Counted from the first letter of the stretch, positions 1-15,239 are shown. The stretch: DNA of 64,000 bases from Aldrovandia affinis (GCA_029706075.1 JAINUG010000011.1:4163501-4227500), one strand, 5' to 3'. Made by a program: numbers and translations. The notes: a model not told the origin generated them from the sequence alone.

Positions 1-528
1 CGTGTGTGGGTTGAGCGGGGGCAGGTAGCCGGGTCTGGTTTGGGAGATGTGGTCGAGCAGGAGGGCCCCAGATCCCCTGCGCTCCAGCGCCCCTGCCCCG
101 GCACCCCTCCGGGAGAGGCTCTCCAGGGACTCGCGGGAGCCGCAGAGGGTGGAGGAGTGGGTGGAGACCAGCTTCCGCTTCTCCGCCGCACCCTGGCTGC
201 TCTCCAGGGAGTGGCCGCTGAATTGGGGCAGCTGGGAGTCAGAGCTGTAGTGGTCTACCCCAATGTTCCGGCGCTGGACAATGTTTCGCAGGCTGGATAC
301 CGCCAAGTTGGGGAGGGAGTCAGAGTCCTTGTCCACCGGGACGAGTGTGGGGAGGACACCGCTGCCGCCACCCCCACCGTTGCGGTGGAGCTCTGGGTGT
401 GAGGCGGAGTGGGATGAGGAGACGTCGTCGTACGACATCTTCCGGCCCAGGCCCACCGCTCTTCGCCCCTGGCCTCCGTCAACGTTAACACCGACCTGCT
501 CCAGTGCCTTACTCAGGCCCGCCACATC
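1..528 (-). CDS. ANKRD34B: ANKRD34B, second coding exon (partial, runs off the left edge)
   Basis: Reading the minus strand from 528 gives 176 open codons to the window edge. They start DVAGLSKALEQ and end with the family hallmark RRGSGALLLDHISQ followed by TRPGYLPPLN, the conserved C-terminal block of ANKRD34 proteins. A Ser-rich middle part includes KDSDSLPNLAVSSLRNIVQRR. The AG acceptor at 530-529 joins in phase 0 with the upstream exon (…QSIDVK then DVAGL…). With the upstream exon the protein reaches 469 residues. Human ANKRD34B has roughly 514, so about 45 residues plus the stop should lie just outside the window. No start codon is expected here, because this is the downstream half of the protein. 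Confidence 0.85.
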
Positions 529-3165
<2,637 letters not shown>

Positions 3166-3179
3166 CATTATGGTAAAAT

Positions 3180-3541
3180 CTCATCTCTCATCTCATTGTC
3201 TAAGCCGCTTATTCCTGGTCAGGGTCGCGGGGGGGCTGGAGCCTATCCCAGCATGCATAGGGGCAAGAGGCAGGAATAAACCCTGGACAGGTCGCCAATC
3301 CATCGCAGGGCACACACACACCATTCACTCACACACTCATACCTACGGGCAATTTAGACTCTCCAATTAGGCTAACGTGCATGTCTTTGGACTGTGGGAG
3401 GAAACCGGAGTACCCGGAGGAAACCCACGCGGACACGGGGAGAACATGCAAACTCCACACAGAAAGGCCCCCGGCCTGGATTCGAACCCGAGACCTTCTT
3501 GCTGTGAGGCGACAGTGCTATCCACTGCACCACCGTGCCGC
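3180..3541 (-). repeat. V-SINE (DANA-like tRNA-derived SINE) with 14-bp target duplication
   Basis: On the minus strand the element starts with a tRNA-like head (GGCGGCACGGTGGTGCAGTGG, then box B GGTTCGAATCC). It continues with the V-SINE core (tgtggagtttgcatgttctc, cgggtactccggtttcctcc) and ends in the tail near 3180. The same 14-bp sequence cattatggtaaaat flanks both sides (3166-3179 and 3542-3555), which marks a retroposition target-site duplication. Confidence 0.88.
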
Positions 3542-3835
3542 CATTATGGTAAAATGTAATGATTAAATGACATAATGACATTATTGCATGTTTCATAAAT
3601 ATGCATGTTTTTTATCATTGGATGTCAACAGGCACCTTATTCTAGGGCAGTGGTGTTGCACTTGGAGAGCCACAGGATCGGCTGGTTTTTGTTTTCACTT
3701 TTGTTTTTCATAAATCAGCAAGCGGTTTAGACCCAAGAAACCAGGTGAGGTGAGTTAACTGTGTAATAAACTGTGTTTTAAGTTATCAATTTTTCCTGAG
3801 TAACAGCTCTTCAAGGGCAAGAGTTAATACCACTG

Positions 3836-4370
3836 CAGTTGTTCTCAAACTTGGTCCTGGATCCCTGTATATGCTGGTTTTTGCTATAACCAATCTCATG
3901 ATCAATTCATGTTGTTGAAAAAGATGGTGTTCCATCCATTTTAACTTTCGGCTCATTGCCAATTGTTGAACTTCGTTTTCCACATATGGTTTAATTTCAA
4001 TGTTCACACTTTCAACAATTAGGCCCCCACTGATTTCAACTCCCAGTCTATAATACAATCAATTAAAAAAGGTAAGGTAATGTCTTTCTAAAGGAAATGT
4101 GTCATATAGCACATTACAGAAAATGACAGCATTAGTTGATCTGACTTATTTAACATCCTGAACATGAATATGGGACATTTATTGTTCATGGAATGCATAG
4201 CTATTTCTGACATAATGTGGCCTTAACAGAGTAAATCATGCTTTAATAGAAATTAAAAGTGTCTAATTAAGAACAATTAACAACTAGTTACAATTCAGAG
4301 GTTGAAATTATAGTTGGAACGAAAACCAGCATACACATTTCGTCCCCAGGACCGAGGTTGAGAACCACTG
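3836..4370. mobile_element. MITE with inverted ends (hAT-like)
   Basis: The left end cagttgttctcaaacttggt and the inverted right end cagtggttctcaacctcggt match over about 45 bp, continuing into gtatgctggttttcg/tgc. The ~535-bp interior is AT-rich and non-coding. This looks like a non-autonomous hAT-type element, but I could not find a clean 8-bp target duplication. Confidence 0.55.
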
Positions 4371-7300
4371 TAGGGTAGGGTTGTTCTCGAGGTTGAGAAC
4401 AAGTAGGGTAACTGTGGGCATGATTTTCCAGTCCAGTGTATAGTTTCCTAAACACTCGACCAAACCGCTGTCCGTTTACTCAGTTTGCAGTCCATGGGCT
4501 TCAGGAACAGGTCCTGACTGGTCTTCCAGGGCTTGTGGGCTTCACCTGACGGATGCAGGAGCCAGAAACACCTGAAACTGCAAAAAAAGTACACCTGGAG
4601 CCTCCTACTGTACACCCGAGCTTTCTGCAGGTGGGGGACACAAACGTATCTAATCAAAAAGATACTCTGTTGTGACAAATACAAATTCAAATGTACATTT
4701 GAAATTAAATGGATGATTTTTGCAATTCCATTCACTGGCCCATAAATAATATGCAGCCAGGACGCTTAAGTGCAGCTCCCGGGTGAGCACATAAGCATGT
4801 TCAGCCATCTTTGGTCCCGCTTACATATCATTGGCAGGACGCGGCGTTTCCAAACATGGCAATGCGGCGGCTTAGGCTGGCATTTAAACCGCAGCCTGCA
4901 ACTTGTGTGGTGTCTGTCGCTGGCCTTGAAGCCGACCGTGAACAGAGAGAATTCATAATGACTGCCCACTCCCTCGGTGAGCAGTGAGACGCACGAGGCT
5001 CTGCTGAGCCGCCGTTTAATGTCGGAGGCAGCGAGAGCGCACTGCCAAAATATACTCACTTCAACTGCGACACAATTCTTGAGTGGGGAAAAAAAGAAAT
5101 GGCAGAATAGATCGTCTAAGGGCCAACATCCGAGAAGAAGCGGGCTGAGGCGTACTTTAGATAAGGAGTGGTGTTTTGGAGCGCACTCCGATATTGGCGT
5201 GATCCATTAACATTATCAAATGGCTCAGCTGGTGCCAATATCTGTTCATACAGCTGGACATATTGAGGCAACTCAAGAAAGCACCATGGCCAAGGATACC
5301 ACAGCAATGTTCTGCCTGGGATTTAACAAGCAACCGGTTGGTGGCAAGTGAAGCGCCCTTAACACTATAATCAGACTCATCACGATAGAGGCTACCCCAA
5401 ACAAGTCTCACCCTGCGCTGTAATCTCAGCATGCTAGCTGCGTGCTGAAGAACCCAAACAGCCATTGGCTGTTGGCCATTCAAGAGTGTGAGCACATCCC
5501 TGCCCTTTGTAACTCTGCATGGTTTTAATGGGTCATGATTAGTCTGGACATTGAATCAGGTATTGATTGGTAGCAACAAGTGTGCACTTGGCTGTTTGTT
5601 CCTCATCGGGGGTCCAGATGTGCTCGTTAAGCGAGCTACCATCGCATGATTTATGAAATGAAAGGGAGGCGGGGGCTCATATTAATCATGAGTAGCCTAC
5701 TACGCTGCTGTATAAGAGGTCAAACCACTTAAAGAGCTTAAACAATGTCATTATATTTCTTTGTCGTCTCCACCGTCCTGCCCACAGAAAAATCTAAATA
5801 AATAAGGCAAAAGGCCTCTTCACACGAGTACACGATTAGATTATGATAACAATAAAAAAAACTAAGTTATTAATGCTTCAAAGCACCAAGCGCAAATCGT
5901 TATCTGGACGCAAACGGCAGCCATTCAAAGGGACCGGTGCAGTGAAGGGCCTTTATTGGCTTTCAATAATAAACACCAGCCGCCCGGTTATCTTTAGAAT
6001 ATGGCCACAGGGATTGCCGTGGAAAATAAAACAATAAAACAGAAGAAACCAGATTATTTCACCTGAAGGTTGCTGCAGGTTCCAGTCCGATTGTTCCCCC
6101 TCACTATCTGCTGCTAGCATTCACAGGGAGCGCTGCACATGCCTGCTTTTAGGTGATAAATCATTAACAGTCACCACAGTCTCCATTTCATGGCCTTCGA
6201 TTCATTGTTTCCAGTCAATTTGATTTGTGTGCGATCCCCTGTTCAGACACCTGTTTAATCCAGAGTCTAAAAACTGACCTCTGTTCTGAACTTGCAGGAT
6301 TCATTCAATGACAATATCAAATCGCCCCCTCCATTGTTTGTGGTCACTTATTTAATGCAGTGGTCAGATATTCAGTCGAGTAACTAAATTCAGTTCTTAT
6401 ACAACTAGATACTCGTAGTGGTTTTTATCCCAGTGCTGGAGTCTGCATTTCATAAATGAATTACTGAACAATACATTTTTGATTGTAATGAATAGAAATA
6501 ACTAGAATAGATTCTGCTGTTTCTTACATCCAATACCAGAATATATGTTTTTAAAGGATTTTAAAAAGAAAGATGTAATTTCAGGAATTTGTTTGTATTG
6601 GAAATTCTCTGCCATTTAAAAATGAGAATTTTGAGTTTTTCACCTTAATATTCTCTGGACACCCTTTTATTTAATACATTTTGAATTTTCTTGTATTCAT
6701 TTGTTTTTGCCATCCCTCATATACCTGGTTAGCTATTACAGGAAATTGTATGCAACTGAATGTACAGGGTTCAGCCTGTGATTTAGCGAAATTGTAGTGT
6801 TGGAAGAATTATAGAACAGCAGTGATTCATTTTTAAATCACCTGCTTGAATAATTTGTGCCTAACCATGTCTTAGATATGAAAAAATAATAAGCTTCTTA
6901 ATTGCATGGGTTGATTCCTATAGCAACATTATGCGCTTATGGTTATTAGTACCAATATTTAAAATCAATTAACATTGTTACAGCCAGAGTTACAAACTGA
7001 CCTTGTCCCTTGGACCAATGGGAAACATTTTCCAAAACAGGGACTGTACTTTCCCCACTTTTCCCAGGAGGACAATCCCCCCTCAGTATTTGATTTATTG
7101 ATTAAATGTATTTGAATTTTTAAGAAAATACACATACAGTTAGCACCACAAGAGAGTAAAACATCTTATTAATGTGTTAGCAGTACATACACTTCTGCTT
7201 AGATCCAAATCTATCTATGGATAAAGGCACACTAAAGTCAATCATGTATTTCCACTGTGGGCCTCTTACTGTACAGTATCACATCCAATCCTCTTTCGGA

Positions 7301-8380
7301 AAGTTAAACCCAAAGCATAGGAAACCCCTGTGAGTTGTCACCTCATCCCACCAAACCCCCCCACCCCTCACCCCGTCCTCTTCTAAAACAAAAACACGGC
7401 TCATTAGCCTCCTCTGTTGTCTGCCCTCTGCGTTTCCATGGGGGCAATGAGCCAGCGAGACACTTAGCCATTGAGCCACGCGAGCACGCCGGCAACTTCC
7501 GCGCCCGTCAGCCAAGCAGACTTGTCTGAAAGAGCCAGCCATTCACACGGAGAGGCTAGCGAAAGTGAGGAGCTAAGAGGCAAGCCCACACCCAATAAAA
7601 CAATCGAAACATAATGGAGAAAAAAAAGCACTTTGTCTGATGAAAACAGACTGCTTTTCACCAGAAAACTCCATATAGAAGATGATAAGATGATCAAGGA
7701 TGATTTGGCGAGCAAACAAAACAGTTAAGAAAAATTAAGACTGCAGACAAATAAATATATAATTCTCTTTACAAATGCTTCACTTAAATCTGAAAATGGA
7801 TGAAAATTATCCAGAAAAAAACTTGCTTTGCTTAATGTGAAATGTTCAAATAAAAACCAGACCTTCAAATCCTTACTACAGCTGTAGAGTACATCATCAG
7901 TTCTACAATTATAGATACAATACAATCAAATGTAATGTGTATGAAATGTAAAAGGATCTACTTGCCTATAGTTCTTTGTCATAAAGCTTTTGCTTGCAGC
8001 CCTCAGAATATTCTCTCTCTTTGCCCAAGTTACATCTTGGTGAAGGAGCAGGTAATCCAACTTGTGTAGATAAGACACTTCAGTTCAAGGGTTCCAGGAA
8101 TAACGCACATAAATAAACAAATAAATAAATAGATAAATAAAATAAAAGGGGAAGAGAGATGGAAACATATGTCTGTGTGAGGAACCGATCAGCGTGCTGA
8201 CAGCCAGAGACTATGATGTGAACACAGGACAGGTGTCTGCCTTCTCAGGTCTGATGGCAGCTGACTGCTCTGAGAGAGAGGGAGGAGAGAACGAGGAGGG
8301 GGAGGGAAAGAGAGAGAGAGTGAGAGTGAGAGGAACCAGCCAGTCGCTGCTGAGTTGAGGGGTGAGAGTCAGGCTGTGAG
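4371..8380. other. Intergenic DNA, no gene recognised; possible conserved non-coding blocks
   Basis: No exon with family resemblance was found on either strand. Two stretches (about 5640-6260 and 7330-7620) are less AT-rich, lack repeat signatures and contain TAATTA-like, TTAATCATGA-like and GATAAATCATTAA-like motifs, as expected of conserved regulatory DNA. An (AAAT)n tract is at about 8107-8142. Confidence 0.35.
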
Positions 8381-8400
8381 GGCGGACTTTCTACACTGAG
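8150..8400 (-). promoter_or_regulatory. Possible distal promoter or non-coding first exon of ANKRD34B
   Basis: On the minus strand this segment is a long CT-rich block (8270-8335) within otherwise AT-rich DNA, about 6.3 kb upstream of the ANKRD34B start. Genes of this family usually have non-coding 5' exons. This is a positional guess only; no convincing donor site was fixed. Confidence 0.15.
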
Positions 8401-8648
8401 TGACAGGAAGGACCAATAGGTCTACTCTTGAGGCTAACTGTCACTATGAGATGTGGCACACTCGCAGGTACAGAACAGCTGCTTTCCAATAGCACAAAAC
8501 GATACAGGAACCACTTGTTCCATGAATCATTGGATCTATCTGGAACTTGAACTGATATTTTTGGTTGCGGTTCCACTATACTTGCAGGACCTGACGATGG
8601 GAGTAGTTACTGTCTGAAGTGACAAAATAAACATGACTGTTTTACGGT

Positions 8649-9111
8649 CAATGTGATATTGTATGTTGCTTGTCTCATTAGTTGATGAGCAAGCTAGCTG
8701 TCTTTTTAATTCAATCATTGCATTAGCCAGCTTGCCTACCCAGGTAGCGGTTCATTTGCTTATGCGCTACCTAGCTAGCTACCTCATTTAATCGCAATAT
8801 GTTTTACATCTCTAACATTAGCTAGCTCATAAGTGAATGAACCAATGGTTATCATTTTAGCTAGAAAGGTCACTGGCAAGTACAGCTTTCTGATGAGCTA
8901 GCTTGCTTCTATAGCTAACGTTGATAATGTAATGTGTCCTGCCCTTGCCCTTTGACTGCTTACATCCATTAGCTAGCACAGCGAATCAACCACTGGTTAT
9001 CATTTTAGCTAGCTACATGGCTAGCCTCTGTAATGCTAGTGCACTAAGATTGTCAAGCCAGCTCGCTCACTCATCAGCTAATGAAACAAGCCACATACAA
9101 TATCGAAATTG
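8649..9111. repeat. Foldback element with ~54-bp arms, rich in GCTAGC
   Basis: The left arm 8649-8702 (gatattgtatgttgcttgtc, then cattagttgatgagcaagct) is the reverse complement, with few mismatches, of 9059-9111. Between them, a ~35-bp segment is directly repeated (ggttatcattttagctag near 8847 and 8995). Many AGCTAGCT palindromes occur. It is probably an old foldback transposon or MITE. Confidence 0.55.
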
Positions 9112-9850
9112 CTGTAGTGGTAACTTTTAGTTCCAGAGAGAATAAGACTTTATTTTGTAGCTAGTTGTACATTTTACCAGTTGTGGTGGTACGTTCAACA
9201 CAGATGAAAAATCATGTTGACGGAAGCATTTAAAAATGGCAAGTTCGTCTGAGCTTGGTGTGAGATGATTCTGTGACAACACTGAGGTTGACAAATCAAA
9301 TGGTGTACAGTATTGAAAATAGGTTCAGGAACTACAGTAATGATTCTGCTGGCAATGGGAACGTGAGATCTGTGTTCCAGATTCCAGCACAGTACGGTAC
9401 TGCAGTGAAAGAGGGTTATATGTGCACAGGTTGTGTTACTGAAAACTTTATTTGATGTTTCACATGATATGTAAATATTACCTTTTCTTCCCAAACATGC
9501 ACTTGGCTTGATAATTATGGTAAGAGTGCTGTAATGTATTTATCCCTATCAGTATAAGTTAAAAGGGCACAAAGTTGTTTATTAACTTTTTATTAAATGT
9601 TTATTACATTTTATAAATTACTTTTATATTCCATAACAGAACTGAAGTGAGAAAATGACAGTATCATTCATTTGGATGGGTTCAGCTTTTTATCCTCATC
9701 AGCATCAGACATCAGTAAAGGAAACAATCCCTCCTGAGTTGATTTTCAATAAAATAATCTTCGACAACACCACTTTATACTGGAAAGGCAGATGGAAAAT
9801 ATGTGTTTCTCAGCAGCAGAATGCTGTGCCACAGTCTGGTCAAGATCATC
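9112..9850. other. Intergenic DNA without recognised features
   Basis: AT-rich sequence between the foldback element and a LINE fragment. The short open frames have no recognisable motif. Confidence 0.4.
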
Positions 9851-9859
9851 ACACACTCA

Positions 9860-10410
9860 CCGAATTGACACCCAGCTGAATGCCGCAATGCCCACCATTA
9901 CCTGAACAATATGCTCAACACCACTCCCCTAGCAAACATCACCCCCCCCACACATCTGACCGCTTGCAATAACCCACAAAATTATAGGAAAAGCACGCAA
10001 CTCCCCCGACTTATTCAGCCCACCCGAGACACTACTTCCATCAAGAAGACCAATCTGGAAGAACCCTCCCCCACAGGACTTCAACACCAACTCAACCTGG
10101 ACAAATGGGAATCACTGGACACACCAAATTAGCACCTCATCACAAACCCAACCCTACAGCCACCTGCTTCTAACCTCCCAAGAGTGGTCCTCTCTCAACC
10201 GGTTCAGGACCGGTCACGGCCCCTGTCAGGCTAACTTCCACAGATGGGGCATCAATGCCAGCCCCCTATGCCCATGTGGGATGGACCAAACCATGGAGCA
10301 CATCATGGAGGAGTGCCCAATTTACAGATTCAGTGGAGGCCTGGCTACACTCCACACAGCAGGACCAGAAGCAACTGATTGGCTTAAGGACTTTGCATTC
10401 GCTAAATAAA
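9860..10410 (+). pseudogene. LINE fragment: C-terminal end of a reverse-transcriptase polyprotein
   Basis: Near 10190-10407 the plus strand reads LNRFRTGHGPCQANFHRWG, followed by a Cys/His cluster (CPCGMDQTMEHIMEEC), and ends DWLKDFAFAK-stop. This is the typical C-terminal tail of a fish non-LTR retrotransposon ORF2. The upstream part of the same frame is recognisable but degraded, and the reverse-transcriptase domain is missing, so this is a 5'-truncated dead copy. The related tail at 52840-53055 shares the cysteine pattern. Confidence 0.7.
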
Positions 10411-10604
10411 ATACTAACAAAATGAATTGCCAAACCCAAATATTGTATTGAAAGAACAAATGGCTCCAACACCCTCCATCCATGTGCTATGGTCAATTAT
10501 ACATCATCCCAAAGGATCTGGTCTGGTATAGTAAGGATCGGTGGAGGGGTGTCACTAATGGACCTAATAGAGCTTAAGATGAATCTGTATGTCTTTATTA
10601 TTTA

Positions 10605-10795
10605 ATTATAAAAAAGAGGATATCATCTGACCTTGAGGCTGGACATGCATTATAATGTCCAATAATATATATATACTATATACGTACATATATATAATAT
10701 TTGTATAATTATATTTAATTATAAAAAAGAGGATATCATCTGACCTGGAGGCTGGAAATGTATTATAGATGCACCATTGGCCAATAATTTAACCG
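10605..10795. repeat. Local direct duplication
   Basis: The segment taattataaaaaagaggat plus atcatctgacct occurs twice (about 10603-10635 and 10715-10750) with diverged flanks and an AT-dinucleotide stretch between the copies. Confidence 0.6.
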
Positions 10796-10799
10796 TATT

Positions 10800-12140
10800 T
10801 TTTTTTAACCCACCACCACCTCCATCAATGGAGGTCTAATCTTTATTAACATTTTTCTTTTCTTTTTTCCTCTTTCTTCCCTCCCCTCTCTTCTCTCCCT
10901 CTCTTCTCTTCCTCCCTTTTCCCCTCCTCTCCTTTCTTCATTTTTTTCCTTTTTGTCTGCCCTTCTCCTTTTCATCTCCTTATTTTCCTTCTATTAATTA
11001 ATTATAACATTAATGCCCTGCCCTACCCTCGCATTAGTGATATAGTCTTACCAATCCTCATAAATGCTTAAAATTTGCCATTTATTGGTTAAGATGTCAT
11101 TCTCATTTTGCCTAGCAATAATTCCTTCCAACATATAATATTGTTTTACATATTTCTTAAAAATATTTAAACGTATTTCATTAACATTTTGTGCTTTGAA
11201 AACGAACGCCTTGGCCAGTAGTATTAATATATTGTGCAGATTGTTACCACCCATTCCAAAATCTCCCAGTACTACAACTTCAGGTGAAATACTAAAATTA
11301 TTTAATATATGGCATAGCCAATTTTGTACCGAGAGCCAGAATTGAGCCACTACCGGACAGTACCAGAAAATATATAATAAATCCTCTTCCTCTATTCCAC
11401 AAAAATGACAAAATCTTGAGTCTTCAATACCCCAAATATTAAAAATGTTCCTTGTAGGAAGAAATTTATAAATAATCTTTAACTGGAACATTCTTAGTTT
11501 AGAATCAACTGTTGTGCTATAAATCGAATTAAACACATAGTATCAAAATGTTCCTCCCAAAAGTTGCAAAACCTATGTGGAATGGCACTCAACTCCCTAT
11601 ATTTTATCCCTTCCCTTTATTCCTTATTATCTTCTGTTTCCAATTAATTTGAATTGCTGCTAGCAATTGATTGTATTGGTGCAAAGAGCACAATTTCCCA
11701 AAGATATCACATAAAGTTTTAAAATGATAAAAACGACCATTTAAGTAATTCAGAAAGATAATTCCCTTATCAATGAAGGTCCACCATATAAAAGGTTTTC
11801 CCTTTATCAATATATCTGAATTCAACCATGGTATCTGACTTAGGATCTCATTTGACGTATCGGGTGGATAGTATTGAAAGTGCAACCATGCCATTATTGC
11901 TTCGTTTGTAAAGATTGAAAAAAAATACCTTGGTAAACCATGATAAGTGCAATTCTTTAATAATTTAACCCTTAACCCAATAAAAGGCAGAATACTTCCT
12001 ATCAGCACAGTTAAGTGCAAAAAACACAAAAAAACGGAATAACTAAATGACAGTGCTGTCGCGCTGTAAGTTAATGATGTGGCTATGGAACCACGCTTGC
12101 ACCCAAAATGCTTTATGATCAACCCCCTAAGCATGGCATT
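10800..12140 (-). pseudogene. L1/Tx1-like LINE, 3' part of ORF2 (broken)
   Basis: On the minus strand, two open segments (12134-11604 and 11536-11048) give the C-terminal part of an L1-type ORF2. RMFQLKIIYKFLPTRNIFN is followed by the zinc-ribbon-like motif CHFCGIEEEDLLYIFWYCP and the tail KYVKQYYMLEGIIARQNE. A frame break or stop lies between the segments, and the endonuclease and reverse-transcriptase domains are missing. A pyrimidine-rich block (10850-10990; purine-rich on the element's strand) is the probable 3'UTR. Confidence 0.8.
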
Positions 12141-12159
12141 ACCGTTCTACCTAGCAGAG

Positions 12160-13360
12160 TGCTTCAAATCTGAATTGTTTCAGTAAATATCCATGAATAT
12201 AGATCCATAGATAGGATATGTAACCAAAATAAAATGAAGTTAACCTTCAAGACAAGGGTGATAAGGGAGAGTGCTTAGTAATCAAAAGATGTCAAAACCA
12301 CACAACTAGACACTGTCTGAAACCATGCCTCTCTACCTGCTACAACTCTAGTGTGAAAGTTGACCCCAGAGTACAAAGCAGTCTTCAGTAAGTATGTCTA
12401 AATATAGGCCCCCCTTTTCCCTTCCCTCTTGGCTGAAGTGGAACAGCTTGGGGAAGAGAGAGATGGGCCACTGATAAGGTATTTGCCAGCTGTTTGGCAC
12501 CCAGGAGCCAGCTAATAACGGCTCCGGTGTGCCTTCCGAAATGCTAATGCCCCCCTCTGTAATTAATGCAGGTTTCTGGGAGCACTTCGGCTGTAGTCCC
12601 TGAATAATTAACGCATCTGAAATTAACCAAAATTGGCCACTCGAGGCCTGAACAGTGAACGAGGAATTGCTCGGATATATTTCAAAGACACGATGGAGGG
12701 GTAGAAAGGCTGGGTTTCATAAGGGTTCTACCAATTCGAAAGGGAAGGGATGGAAGACAGATGAGACACTTGCCAGCCTCGTCCCGAGACGGACCAGAGG
12801 GACCCCGTCAGGACGATTAATGCGCGAGACCGAACACGTCTCCAAATCAGCATTTACGGGGTTTGAAAATAGCAGTTGCATCCACAGGCTGGCTGCAAGC
12901 AAATTTGTCTCACTGGAGCCAGACAGTGAGAGATTAACATTTCGGGCCTGGTTCTGAGGGCGAATGAGGCCCATCCCACTGGACCCAGACTGTGGGAAAT
13001 GAACGAGGGGAAACTGATCCCCCAGATCTCTGTAAAAGTGAGTTGATTTCCTCCGTCACCAATCCTCTCATATAAAGCCTTATGGGAAAGTACTGCATCT
13101 TTCTTTATAAACGATTTACTTTACCAAAGTGCTTGCTGGTGTAATAATGCATCAGCTTAGTTCGACCCCTATCCTGTCCCAAATAATAATTGTTTGTGTG
13201 AGCCTGTGTGTTTATGAGTGGAAGTTGTACATTTTGTGATTGATGGGAACACTTAAAACACTTGTGCTGGGATGAGATAGCTGCTCAATCAGGAGAGGTG
13301 CTACAAAACAGCGATGGAATCAGTGTGAGAGTGTGTGTGTGCTTGGCAGAGCTGCTGTGT
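12160..13360. other. Intergenic DNA with a candidate conserved non-coding block
   Basis: No exon is recognised. The block at about 12420-13000 is unlike the repeats elsewhere, has balanced composition and contains homeodomain-type sites (gtaattaatgcag, aataattaac). The open frames at 12655-12974 on both strands have no family resemblance. Confidence 0.35.
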
Positions 13361-13365
13361 GTATA

Positions 13366-14917
13366 CAGTCAGGTCCATAAGTCTTTGGACTGTGACACAA
13401 TTTTCATCATTTTGGTTCTATATACCAGCACAATGTATTGGAAATGAAACAATCAAGATGTGCTTTAAGTGTAGACTTTCAGCTATAATTTAAGGGTTTT
13501 GTCAAAATATTGTATGAACCGTGTAGGAATTACAACCATTTTTATGAAAAAGTCTTGGGTTGCTTTCGCAATATGCTTCAGGGCATTGTCCATCTGCATT
13601 GTGAAGCGCGGTCCAATGAGTTTTTAAGCATTTGGCTGAATATGAGCAGATAATATAGCCCTATACACTTTAGAATTCATCCTGCTGCTTCTGTCAGCAG
13701 TCACATCATCAATAAATACAAGGGAGCCAGTTCCATTGGCAGCCATACATGCCCACACCATACATGCCAATGCCATAACACTACCTCCACCATGCTTCAC
13801 AGATGAGGTGGTATGCTTCGGATCATGAGCAATTCCTTCCCTTTTCCATACTCTTCTCTTCCTATCATTCTGGTACAAGTTGATCTTTGTCTCATCTGTT
13901 CATAGGATGTTACAGGCTTTTTTAGATGTTTTTTGGCTAAATCTAATCTGGTCTTCCTGTTTTTGAGGCTTACATCTTGTGTAAACCCTCTGTATTTACT
14001 CTCTTGATTGTCAGACCTTTATGGTAGCACTTGGCATTCAGGCCAAAAAGTTCAATTTGTGTCTCATCAGACCGGATAATCTTTTTCCTGATGCTCTTAG
14101 AGTCCTTTAAGTACCATTTGGCAAATTCCAGGTGGGCTGTCATATGCCTTTCACTCAGAAGTACCTTCCATCTAGCCACTACCATAAAGGTCTGATTGAT
14201 GGAGTGCTGCAGAGATGTTTGTCCTTCTACCAGGTTCTCCCATCGCTGCAGAGGAACTCTGAAGCTCTCTTAGAGTGGCCATTGGGTTCTTGGTCACCTC
14301 CCTGACCATGTCCCTTCTTGCCCGGTTACTTAGTTTGGCCAGACGGCCAGCTCTAAGAAGAGTTGTGGTGGTTCCAAACTTATTCCATTTCACAATGATG
14401 GAGCCCACTGTTCTCCTGGGTGCTTTCAATGCTTTAGCAATGTTTTTATACCCTTCCCCAGATCTATGCCTCAACAAAATTCTATCTCAGAGGTCTATGG
14501 AGAGTTCCTAGGACTTCATGGCTTGGTTTTTACTCTGACATGCACTGTCAACTGTGGGACCTTACATAGACAGGTGTGTGCCTTTCCAAATCATGTCCAA
14601 TCAATTGAATTTACCACAGGTGGACTCCAATGAAGTTCTAGAAACATCTCAAGGATGATCAGTGGAAACAGGATGCACCTGAGCTCAATTTTGAGTGTCA
14701 TAGCAAATGGCGTGAATACTTATGTACATGTGATATTTTCGTTTTTTATTTTTAATACATTTGCAAAAATTTCTAAAAAACTTTTTTCACTTTGTCATTA
14801 TGGGGTATTGTGTGTAGAATTCTGAGAAAAAATGAATTTAATCCATTTTGGAATAAAGCTGTAACATAACAAAATGTGGAAAAAGTGAAGCGATGTGAAT
14901 ACTTTCCGGATGCACTG
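13366..14917 (-). mobile_element. Chimeric Tc1-like transposon with ends from two families
   Basis: The element is flanked by TA at both sides (13364-13365 and 14918-14919). The left end reads cagtcaggtccataagtctt; the right end, read inward, is cagtgcatccggaaagtatt. These are terminal repeats of two different Tc1 families. The transposase lies on the minus strand: a paired-like DNA-binding part from the second family (14477-14172, with KNIAKALKAPRRTVGSIIVKW), a middle part with WSDET-like RSDETQIELFG (about 14070), then a C-terminal half from the first family (VKHGGGSVMALACM…ANGTGSLVFIDDVTADR, 13878-13624). Similarity switches family near 14016-14025. Several frame breaks make it inactive. 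Confidence 0.8.
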
Positions 14918-14919
14918 TA

Positions 14920-15235
14920 TATGTATCTGTATTTGTTTGTTTTTGTGTGTGTGTGTGTGAATGCACTCTCTCTGGATGTCAGTGACATCCTGCCTCACAG
15001 AGGATACTGACTATATGCAGTCCTGCTCCTGGAATGGCCTTCCAATGTGTCCCTCCAAAGTGGCTCTAAAAACCTAAAACCCTTGTCCAAAATGTACAAC
15101 TATTTAATTGTATTATTTTTATCAAATCATCTGTACACAACAGGTACAAACTAAGAAATACCTTGGGTAGATGAGTTATGAACCAATACAGTTCTGACTG
15201 TACTTCCCTTTCTTAACAATAACAATAACAATAAT
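14920..15235. other. Spacer between the Tc1 element and the DHFR 3' end
   Basis: Contains a short (TG)n run at about 14944-14960 and otherwise AT-rich unique-looking sequence. A minus-strand ATTAAA (15108-15103) could serve as a DHFR polyadenylation signal; another is at 15265-15260. Neither is proven. Confidence 0.3.
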
Positions 15236-15239
15236 AATA

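Noticed and set aside
4448-4735. Minus-strand open frame ending SGEAHKPWKTSQDLF…, tested as a DHFR last exon or a separate gene
   Set aside because: No similarity to DHFR; the true last exon is at 15577-15496. No splice context or family motif.
12655-12974. Overlapping open frames on both strands (100 and 85 codons)
   Set aside because: No start context, splice sites or family resemblance; better seen as non-coding.
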